Positions 7,578-12,618 of a stretch of 12,618 nucleotides of DNA are shown piece by piece. The notes below the pieces were generated by a model that was not told the DNA's origin, ran no database searches, and saw nothing but the letters and a program-made list of their open reading frames with translations. This DNA is from JADHUC01 sp964617665. GTDB taxonomy: Bacteria; Planctomycetota; Planctomycetia; Pirellulales; Pirellulaceae. The DNA lies in assembly GCA_964617665.1 (NCBI GenBank), contig CAZUAH010000409.1, forward strand, positions 1-12,618, given 5' to 3'. The translations under genes were made by a program, and so were the position numbers. The first letter of the stretch is position 1. Each line of letters begins with the position of its first letter.

Positions 7578-7648
7578 AGGGAGGGCGAGGCTCCTGCCGA
7601 GCCGCAGCCTGGTCGAGAACACGGCTCAGCAGGAGATTCGCCCTCCCT
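7578..7648. repeat. Palindromic intergenic element, copy 2 (complete)
   Basis: The arms are 7578-7603 and 7623-7648 (26 nt each, three mismatches) around a 19-nt loop. The outer part of each arm is AGGGAGGGCGA followed by GGCTCCTGCCGAGCC or its variant. It fills most of the 82-nt space between the convergent VOC and URO-D genes, starts 13 nt after the VOC stop and overlaps the URO-D stop codon (7647-7649). Copy 1 sits in the equivalent place 15 nt after the AI-2E stop. The likely local effect is a bidirectional transcription end or an RNA-stabilising hairpin. From memory, this sequence (read in frame as EGEAPAEP) recurs widely in planctomycete genomes. Confidence 0.85.
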
Positions 7649-8657
7649 ATCCTGCGGCCGCAGCCGTGTATTCGTCCAGCAGTCGCCTGTAGAGTTGGTA
7701 CTGGTCGATCGTTACGTGTGGCGGTGTTTGGTGGTCGACGCTGGGTATGAAGCCGCCGGATTTCATCAACGGCATCAATCGCTCGAACTCGTCGCGAATC
7801 GCTTGCTCACCCTTGTCCATCACCATCTTGTCGAAATGTCCGACCATGCAGACATCGGGATTTTCCTGGCGGATCGCCATACCGTCGACTCCTGCCTGAT
7901 GTTCCAGCGGCAAGACACCCTTGATGCCCTCGCGCAGCAACCACGGCACCATCATGGACACGTCTCCGTCCGTATCCACGATGGGGACAACGCCTTTGTC
8001 AAGCAAACGTGGGACAATTTGGCGGTAGTACGGAGCGATGAACTCGTCGAAGTGCTGTTCGGAGATCATCGGGCCGTTGTTGTACGACATGTCCTCGGCG
8101 ATCGTGGCGAACGTGGGGACACAGACCTTTTCGACCTGATCGAGAATCCGCAGGTTGAAATCGGTCAAATCCTGGTTGACTTGATGAAGCAACTCTGGCT
8201 GGTCATAGAATGCCAAGCTGATCTTCGTGAATCCCATCAGTGTACGCGGAAACCAGAAATAGCCTTCCAACGTAAGCCAAACGACCACGTCGCCACGGGC
8301 CTGTCGATCGGCCCAGACGGCCATGGACTCGATTGCATCGGCGTGGTCCGGAAAGAACTTCGGTCGCCATTTCAGGTAATCGTCCATATCCGAGACGATC
8401 CCTTCCACGTGATGCTGAACCGCTTCGATCGTTGCGTCGGTAGTCGAAAACCAGAACTGCTGATAAGGGTCCAGGTCGAAGTATGCGGCAATGTCGAATA
8501 CCGACTCCAGATCTTGGGGCAGGCCTTGCCGCCGCCATTGTTCAATCGTCTCGTCCCACCACATCGCCCACTCCCATCGAGGCAATCGGTCGACAGGCTG
8601 AAAATTCATGACCGCCCGAAATCGCTCGACATGGGACATCCCAGCATGCGTGCTCAT
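7647..8657 (-). CDS. Uroporphyrinogen decarboxylase-like (URO-D) family protein
   Basis: This 336-residue predicted cytoplasmic TIM-barrel protein belongs to the URO-D superfamily, which includes HemE and corrinoid-dependent methyltransferases (MtaA/CmuA type). Visible hallmarks are HVERFRAVMNFQPVDRLPRWEW (residues 9-30, the usual start of this subgroup, split here as HVERFRAVMN and FQPVDRLPRWEW), EDMSYNNGPMIS (188-199), PIVDTDGDV (225-233), LPLEHQAGVD (249-258), GHFDK (273-277) and GGFIPSVDHQTPP (301-313). This pattern fits the methyltransferase-like or uncharacterised branch rather than HemE, so a haem role is unlikely. The frame is open to 8831, but those 58 residues look non-coding; the ATG at 8657 follows TTGAGG with an 8-nt spacer. 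The next in-frame ATG (8639) lacks a good site. It is a single gene; the stop codon overlaps the palindromic repeat. Confidence 0.88.
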   Translation of the reverse strand: MSTHAGMSHVERFRAVMNFQPVDRLPRWEWAMWWDETIEQWRRQGLPQDLESVFDIAAYFDLDPYQQFWFSTTDATIEAVQHHVEGIVSDMDDYLKWRPKFFPDHADAIESMAVWADRQARGDVVVWLTLEGYFWFPRTLMGFTKISLAFYDQPELLHQVNQDLTDFNLRILDQVEKVCVPTFATIAEDMSYNNGPMISEQHFDEFIAPYYRQIVPRLLDKGVVPIVDTDGDVSMMVPWLLREGIKGVLPLEHQAGVDGMAIRQENPDVCMVGHFDKMVMDKGEQAIRDEFERLMPLMKSGGFIPSVDHQTPPHVTIDQYQLYRRLLDEYTAAAAG

Positions 8658-8730
8658 AAAGCCAGCCTCAACTGCCCGCTGAATGATTGCTCCAACCCAG
8701 TGACATGCCTTCCAAATTACGGGCAGGCCG

Positions 8731-8739
8731 ATTCTAACC
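8731..8739 (-). promoter_or_regulatory. Candidate extended -10 (GGTTAGAAT) for the URO-D gene
   Basis: On the minus strand GGTTAGAAT contains TAGAAT, five of six with TATAAT. It lies 73 nt upstream of the chosen URO-D start. No -35 is evident. The same nonamer precedes the divergent 9277 gene, which supports a promoter role. Confidence 0.35.
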
Positions 8740-8892
8740 GGACAAACCACGCAGGACCAGCAGAACCACTGGGCGCCGACTGGGATCATGTTAGACGTTG
8801 CGACCCGCCCATTGCCGCGTAGAGGGCACAAGCGAGCATGTGCTCAGCGCGCCGGAGACACGTCAGATCTTTCCAGATACACATCGGTTTAA

Positions 8893-8949
8893 CAAAAGCT
8901 CCCCTTTTGCCAGCGTCATACCATATCGGTCGGCAAAACAGGCAAAAGG
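8893..8949. repeat. Small inverted/direct repeat cluster
   Basis: CAAAAG (8893-8898) pairs with CTTTTG (8904-8909) over a 5-nt loop. CCTTTTGCC (8903-8911) can alternatively pair perfectly with GGCAAAAGG (8941-8949), and GGCAAAA is repeated at 8932-8938. The function is unknown; it could be a terminator remnant or a protein-binding site. Confidence 0.35.
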
Positions 8950-9025
8950 ACTCGCACTTCGGTTGACGTAATTCCCTTTATGTAACAAAGTGCGATCTAG
9001 AGGATCTGAACTATATGGGCTATGC

Positions 9026-9048
9026 CCGTTCGATTCCAAATCGAGCGG
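9026..9048. repeat. Stem-loop with 10-bp stem
   Basis: CCGTTCGATT (9026-9035), loop CCA, AATCGAGCGG (9039-9048): ten pairs including one G-T. It is followed by GTTAGAAT at 9058-9065. It resembles a tRNA T-arm in its TTCGATT, but no cloverleaf can be drawn around it. The role is unknown. Confidence 0.35.
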
Positions 9049-9056
9049 TTGGCTCT

Positions 9057-9065
9057 GGTTAGAAT
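9057..9065 (+). promoter_or_regulatory. GGTTAGAAT motif, second plus-strand copy
   Basis: This is the third copy of the nonamer in the gap, lying between the stem-loop at 9026-9048 and the REPIN-like element. No gene starts shortly downstream and no -35 is visible, so it may be a chance match or drive a transcript through the palindrome. Confidence 0.2.
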
Positions 9066-9098
9066 CCAACACCCTTAGCCCGGACATTTCATCCGTTT

Positions 9099-9166
9099 GT
9101 AGCCACGTTCGCCAGAACGTGGGACGTCACCAGGGTTTACGATCACGTTCTGGCGAACGTGGCTAC
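9099..9166. repeat. REPIN-like double palindrome
   Basis: The arms 9099-9121 and 9144-9166 are perfect 23-nt inverted repeats around a 22-nt spacer. Each arm also folds by itself: CACGTTC-GCCA-GAACGTG, a 7-bp stem with a 4-nt loop (9104-9121 and 9144-9161). Two REP-like hairpins in inverted orientation are the architecture of a REPIN, usually a non-autonomous element mobilised by a RAYT transposase; no such transposase lies in the window. From memory this GTAGCCACGTTCGCC sequence is abundant in planctomycete intergenic DNA. The perfect match between the arms suggests recent insertion or strong constraint. Confidence 0.85.
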
Positions 9167-9207
9167 GACAGTCTGTCACGCAATTCCCAGGGGGCGCGAA
9201 ATATCCG

Positions 9208-9216
9208 GGTTAGAAT
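9208..9216 (+). promoter_or_regulatory. Candidate extended -10 (GGTTAGAAT) for the 9277 gene
   Basis: TAGAAT (9211-9216) matches TATAAT at five of six and shares the preceding GGT with the URO-D upstream copy. Transcription would start near 9223, about 54 nt before the GTG start. There is no clear -35. Confidence 0.35.
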
Positions 9217-9264
9217 GCAGGAACCGACGCCTGCAGTAAGAATGGACTTCGGTCCAACGGGCGG

Positions 9265-9270
9265 AAAGGA
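9265..9270 (+). promoter_or_regulatory. Ribosome binding site for GTG start at 9277
   Basis: AAAGGA followed by a 6-nt spacer positions GTG at 9277. The overlapping ATG at 9270 is followed by a stop after five codons, so the GTG is the usable start. Confidence 0.65.
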
Positions 9271-9276
9271 TGGTAC

Positions 9277-9807
9277 GTGGCGAATAGCGTTGATGAAGAT
9301 GAACTGCTGGAATTCAAGGATCTTTCACTCAGTTGTGTGGCGGCCGTTGGGGGTGCACTCAAGGTAAGATCCCTGGGCCGAGCCCAGTCCGGCATTCAAA
9401 GCGGCGACGCTGGCTCTGCTGCCCGATCTCTCCGAGATTATCTGAACTGGATAAGCGGAATCTGGCGCAAATGGAACACGATTTGTACAGGAGAGATTGT
9501 CAAACATTTGCAGTTGACCAATCGCAAATCGAAGAAATCGGTGTCGCTTCGCGGCGTCAAATATAAGACGGCTCACGAGGCTTCTGTCAACCTGTTGGAG
9601 CCACTCGTCAATCTTCCAGCCGAGTTCGGCTTCGACAGCGTCTCCCAACTGCGTGAACACGCTGCAAAGAACATCCGGCTATGCCATCGGGCATTCCGAG
9701 CGATCGAAAAAGCGCAAATGGTCAGGAGCAAGCGGCTGGAATCCATGATCGAAGCCGAGTGGGTTAACGCAGTGCGTGCGGTCAATGGGAAACCATCGGG
9801 TACTTAA
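9277..9807 (+). CDS. Hypothetical protein, GTG start
   Basis: I recognise no family for this 176-residue protein. It has no signal peptide or membrane segment and should be cytoplasmic. The first 15 residues are acidic (NSVDEDELLEFKD), the middle (about 45-100) is rich in Trp, Lys and Arg (DYLNWISGIWRKWN; TNRKSKKSVSLRG), and the C-terminal half (about 95-170) looks largely alpha-helical with alternating basic and hydrophobic residues (RAFRAIEKAQMVRSKRLESM). The net basic character could fit nucleic-acid binding, but no helix-turn-helix or other motif is evident. Support for coding comes from a good ribosome site (AAAGGA, 6-nt spacer), a protein-like composition and a clean TAA. It stands alone between two gene-free stretches, next to a REPIN-like element, which suggests accessory DNA. 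Confidence 0.6.
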   Translation: MANSVDEDELLEFKDLSLSCVAAVGGALKVRSLGRAQSGIQSGDAGSAARSLRDYLNWISGIWRKWNTICTGEIVKHLQLTNRKSKKSVSLRGVKYKTAHEASVNLLEPLVNLPAEFGFDSVSQLREHAAKNIRLCHRAFRAIEKAQMVRSKRLESMIEAEWVNAVRAVNGKPSGT

Positions 9808-9893
9808 GACTGCGGACTCGCGCAATCTGAAGTTCAGTCGACGATAGGAGACCGAACGCCGATTCTGGCCACAGAGTTGGTCGCATCCTCCGA

Positions 9894-9922
9894 GCGGCGG
9901 TAGTTCGTGCACCGGCCGCCGC
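9894..9922. terminator. Possible hairpin terminator after the 9277 gene
   Basis: GCGGCGG (9894-9900) pairs perfectly with CCGCCGC (9916-9922) over a 15-nt loop, about 85 nt after the stop codon. No T-tract follows, so it is not a standard intrinsic terminator. Confidence 0.25.
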
Positions 9923-10197
9923 ACTCCGAGTTGGCTAACAAAAACGTACGAGACTTCGTATTACAGGTCGGATTCCCCCGCACGAACGAGAGTACGTCGA
10001 TTTCGTTCTAAAGTTGACTTCTGTCGACCAAGACGACCTTGGAGAGCAGCCGGAGACATCAGACTGATTTGATCGAATGTATTATTCAGGGCAATCGCCA
10101 CGGCGAACATGCGGCTATTCGCCTGCCCAAGAGGGACTCGGCGGCTTCTCATCCTGCAGCCCATTTCGCGTTTTGTCGTTGTCTGCACCCGCAATGA

Positions 10198-10226
10198 TTG
10201 ATCGCAGGTCATCCGCGGCTCATAAT
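10198..10226 (+). promoter_or_regulatory. Promoter candidate for the glycosidase gene
   Basis: TTGATC (10198-10203, four of six), a 17-nt spacer and CATAAT (10221-10226, five of six) make a good sigma70-type promoter. Transcription would start near 10233, giving a short leader of about 31 nt that contains GGAGG (10253-10257), 6 nt before the ATG. Confidence 0.5.
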
Positions 10227-10263
10227 TGGGCGACGCATTCGCCCCGACCACTGGAGGACCACC

Positions 10264-12618
10264 ATGAGCATATCCGTCTTTCGCCGTCTTTCCGTACACG
10301 CACTCCTCATCCTTTTCGTCAACTCACTGTCCGCGGCCGAGCCCCAAGTTCTGATCCCCAGCGCCACCGACTCCAGCGCGACTTGGCGATACACGACGGA
10401 CAAGCCGGCCGCCGACTGGACCAACGGCGATTTCGACGACAGCAAATGGTCGGCGGGCAACGCGGGATTCGGCGTCACCGATCATGCCACGCCGCCAGCC
10501 GCCATCGGCACACCTTGGAAGACGCCCGACATCTGGCTCCGCAAGACGATCGACGTGCCCGCCCCGTTGGAGTTCACTTCGGCCGGCATCATCGTTCGGC
10601 ACGATGAGGATACCGAGGTGTACGTGGGTCGTACCCTGGTCTTCGCGATCGAGGGCTACAACACGAAGTGGACCGCGTACGATGTGACGAAAGAACTCAG
10701 GCCGATCCTGAAGCCAGGCAAGAACATCGTCGCCGTCCACGTCCGGCAAACCGGCGGAGGACAATACATCGACGTGGGGCTTGTGCTAGACCCGTCTCAG
10801 AAACTGGCCGAGGCGGCGAAGCCGATGGATCCGGCCGAGTTACAGAACCTCCGCGACGCCCGCTGGCCGGAAGAAAAGGCATGGGAATGGTATGCCGAGG
10901 TCGGGCCGATTGTCGGTTGCAACTACTTGCCGCGGACGGCTGTGAATATGACCGAAATGTGGCAGAAGGAGACCTTCGATCCGAACACGATAGACGAGGA
11001 ACTCGGTTGGGCTGAGAAGGCCGGCTATAACAGTCTGCGAGTTTTCGTGCAGTATCTTGTCTGGAAGAACGATCCCGATGGCTTGAAGCAGCGCATCGAC
11101 CAGTTCCTCTCAATTGCCGACAAGCATGGCGTGCGCGTGATGCTTATGCCGTTCTGCGATTGTGCCTTCGCCGGTCGCGAGCCCTACCTGGACAAGCAAG
11201 ACGAGCCCGTGCCGGGAGTGCATAACAGCGGCTGGGTCCCCAGCCCAGGATTGAAACGGGTGGCCGATCGTGAAACATGGCCCGACTTGGAACGATACAT
11301 CAAGGATCTGGTCGGTCGATTCGGCAACGACCGCCGCGTGTTGATCTGGGACCTGTACAACGAACCGGGCAACTCGGGAATGGGCGAGAAGAGTCTGCCG
11401 CTGGCAGCCGCTGCGTTTCGCTGGGCACGCGAGGCGAAACCCACTCAGCCGCTAACCACCGGCGCATGGACCAACTTCGACGGTCGCATGTCGAGAGCCC
11501 TGATGGAGATGTCCGACGTGGTCTCGTTCCACGGATACGAAAACCCTGCGGGCGTTGTCGCCAAGAGCCAGATCTGCCGCGCGTACAACCGGCCGGTCCT
11601 ATGCACGGAATGGTTGCACCGCCAGTCGGGAAACACGTTTGAGACGATCCTCCCGATCTTCGCCGACGACCGGATCGGCAGCTACCATTGGGGGTTGGTG
11701 GCCGGCCGGACGCAGACATTCATGCCATGGGGCTCGAAACAGGGCGACCCGATGCCGAAAGCCTGGCAGCACGACGTGTTCCACGCCGACGGTAAGCCGT
11801 ACGACGCCAAAGAGTTCGAGTTATTACGGCAGTACAGTGAAGACCTCCGTCGCCAACCGAAGGGCCGCCGCTGGTCGAAGGAAAGAGCATGGCAGTGGTA
11901 CAACGAACAACCCTGGCCCTGCGGTTTCAATTACATACCTGCCTGCGCCATCAGTTACACCGAAATGTGGATGCCGTACAACTTCGACGCCCAACTCATC
12001 GACCGAGAATTGTCCTTGGCCGAGGACGCCGGTTTCAATTGTCTGCGCGTTGTCTTGCCGTTCGTGGTATGGGAGCACGACCCAGAGGCGTTCAAGAAGC
12101 GGCTGCAGGCGTTTGTTTCGATCTGCGACAAGCGCGGGTTGCGGGTCATGTTCTCCCTGTTCGACGACTGTGCCTTCGGCTCCGACGAGAAGCTCAAGAA
12201 TCCCACCTACGGCGAACAGTCGGAAGTTCTCGAAGGATGGTACGCCAACGGTTGGACGCCCAGCCCAGGGCATGACATGGTCCGCGATCCCACCGCTTGG
12301 CCGCGGTTGGAGACATACGTCAAAGACGTTGTCGGCGCTTTCAAGGACGATTCCCGCGTTTGGGTTTGGGACCTGTACAACGAACCGACCAACGGTGGCT
12401 TGGGCAATGTGTCCATTCCGCTGAGCGAAAGAGTGTTCCGCTGGGCACGCGACGTCGACCCTATGCAACCATTGACCGTCGCCCAATGGAACGGCAATGC
12501 CTTGCTAAACAACGTGATCCTTGCCAACAGCGACGTGATCACGTTCCACGACTACGGCCCGGCAGATGGATTGACGCGTCACATCGAAGACCTTCAGCGG
12601 CACGGCCGTCCGCTGATC
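10264..12618 (+). CDS. Secreted glycoside hydrolase (clan GH-A) with two tandem catalytic domains, 3' end cut
   Basis: The frame is open from ATG 10264 to the window edge (785 codons, no stop). The start follows GGAGG with a 6-nt spacer. A signal peptide covers residues 1-25 (cleavage near LSAA/EP). Residues about 28-175 form a galactose-binding-like beta-sandwich as in the N-terminus of GH2 enzymes (DFDDSKWSAGNAGFG; DIWLRKTIDV; RHDEDTEVYVG). Then come two TIM-barrel glycosidase domains in tandem, period about 336 residues: A (about 200-535) and B (about 536 onward). Domain A has the acid/base in WDLYNEPGN (E367) and the nucleophile in CTEW (E449). Domain B repeats WDLYNEPTN (E707); its nucleophile would lie just beyond the window. 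Such proteins are often labelled cellulase or xylanase, but the substrate is not readable here. It is probably monocistronic with its own promoter. Confidence 0.9.
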   Translation, partial: MSISVFRRLSVHALLILFVNSLSAAEPQVLIPSATDSSATWRYTTDKPAADWTNGDFDDSKWSAGNAGFGVTDHATPPAAIGTPWKTPDIWLRKTIDVPAPLEFTSAGIIVRHDEDTEVYVGRTLVFAIEGYNTKWTAYDVTKELRPILKPGKNIVAVHVRQTGGGQYIDVGLVLDPSQKLAEAAKPMDPAELQNLRDARWPEEKAWEWYAEVGPIVGCNYLPRTAVNMTEMWQKETFDPNTIDEELGWAEKAGYNSLRVFVQYLVWKNDPDGLKQRIDQFLSIADKHGVRVMLMPFCDCAFAGREPYLDKQDEPVPGVHNSGWVPSPGLKRVADRETWPDLERYIKDLVGRFGNDRRVLIWDLYNEPGNSGMGEKSLPLAAAAFRWAREAKPTQPLTTGAWTNFDGRMSRALMEMSDVVSFHGYENPAGVVAKSQICRAYNRPVLCTEWLHRQSGNTFETILPIFADDRIGSYHWGLVAGRTQTFMPWGSKQGDPMPKAWQHDVFHADGKPYDAKEFELLRQYSEDLRRQPKGRRWSKERAWQWYNEQPWPCGFNYIPACAISYTEMWMPYNFDAQLIDRELSLAEDAGFNCLRVVLPFVVWEHDPEAFKKRLQAFVSICDKRGLRVMFSLFDDCAFGSDEKLKNPTYGEQSEVLEGWYANGWTPSPGHDMVRDPTAWPRLETYVKDVVGAFKDDSRVWVWDLYNEPTNGGLGNVSIPLSERVFRWARDVDPMQPLTVAQWNGNALLNNVILANSDVITFHDYGPADGLTRHIEDLQRHGRPLI

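Larger units (their letters stand above)
8658..9276. other. Repeat-rich intergenic region
   Basis: This 619-nt gap lies between the divergent URO-D gene and the 9277 gene. It holds GGTTAGAAT motifs at 8731-8739 (-), 9057-9065 (+) and 9208-9216 (+), A/T-rich hairpins at 8893-8949, a stem-loop at 9026-9048, and the large REPIN-like palindrome at 9099-9166. A short hairpin TGCAGG/CCTGCA (9216-9221 with 9230-9235) sits in the probable leader of the 9277 gene. I found no supported protein or RNA gene here. Short frames on both strands show no start site or family resemblance. Confidence 0.6.
9808..10263. other. Intergenic region upstream of the glycosidase
   Basis: This 456-nt gap contains a GC-rich hairpin at 9894-9922, a minor inverted repeat GGCGAA/TTCGCC (10102-10107 with 10118-10123), the promoter candidate at 10198-10226 and the strong GGAGG ribosome site at 10253-10257. 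An open frame on the minus strand (9961-10299) overlaps the glycosidase promoter and start and resembles nothing, so I left it out. Otherwise I see nothing. Confidence 0.6.

Noticed and set aside
7512..8822. Long plus-strand open frame (436 codons) containing the phrase EGEAPAEP
   Set aside because: It overlaps the VOC 3' end, reads through the palindromic repeat and is antisense to the whole URO-D gene; EGEAPAEP is only the translation of the repeat arm.
8658..8831. 58-residue N-terminal extension of the URO-D protein
   Set aside because: The composition is unlike the family, and the ATG at 8657 has TTGAGG at proper spacing just before the conserved start of the family.
8990..9066. Possible tRNA suggested by TTCGATTCC
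   Set aside because: The bases flanking TTCGATT cannot form a T stem and no acceptor, D or anticodon stems fit; the motif is part of a simple 10-bp stem-loop.
8863..9087. Minus-strand 74-codon frame
   Set aside because: It covers small hairpins and repeats, no ribosome site was seen, and there is no family resemblance.
9961..10299. Minus-strand 112-codon frame before the glycosidase
   Set aside because: It overlaps the promoter, ribosome site and start of the glycosidase and shows no protein features.
1..12618. CRISPR array, integrase, transposase or phage genes
   Set aside because: No regularly spaced direct repeats and no recognisable recombinase or phage protein on either strand.

Overview
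The window most resembles a chromosomal segment of a planctomycete (Planctomycetota, probably a Pirellulales-like lineage). The reasons are a Tat-exported Gfo/Idh/MocA oxidoreductase, an exo-rhamnogalacturonan-lyase-like RIFT-barrel protein, a URO-D-like protein, a secreted clan GH-A glycosidase, fairly high GC, loosely packed genes on both strands, and two palindromic intergenic repeat types that I associate from memory with planctomycete genomes. The taxonomic call is an inference; no rRNA or other marker gene is present.

Layout: 1-56 is the cut end of a palindromic repeat. 72-1460 (-) is an AI-2E family membrane protein with an unusually large loop insertion. 1461-1922 is a divergent gap with candidate promoters and a structured 5' leader. 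1923-2441 (+) is a small secreted protein of unknown function. 5652-6998 (-) and 2567-5629 (-) form a two-gene operon, Gfo/Idh/MocA oxidoreductase then RIFT-barrel lyase-like protein, 22 nt apart. 7166-7564 (+) is a small VOC/glyoxalase-fold protein. 7578-7648 is a second copy of the palindromic repeat, wedged between converging genes. 7647-8657 (-) is a URO-D family protein. 8658-9276 is a repeat-rich gap with a REPIN-like double palindrome at 9099-9166. 9277-9807 (+) is an orphan GTG-start gene. 9808-10263 is a gap ending in a good promoter. 10264-12618 (+) is a glycosidase gene with two tandem catalytic domains that runs off the right edge.

Functional theme: three gene products (RIFT-barrel protein, Gfo/Idh/MocA oxidoreductase, tandem glycosidase) carry export signals and fit polysaccharide or sugar breakdown outside the cytoplasm. 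They are not one operon: the glycosidase is divergent and over 3 kb away, with its own promoter. The AI-2E, VOC and URO-D genes look like independent single genes.

I found no complete undescribed system such as a phage-defence island, CRISPR array or mobile element. The most unusual items are the tandem-duplicated catalytic domain in the glycosidase, the mutually exclusive hairpins in the leader of the 1923 gene, the two palindromic repeat families with consistent placement, the enlarged AI-2E loop, and a recurring GGTTAGAAT motif upstream of two genes.
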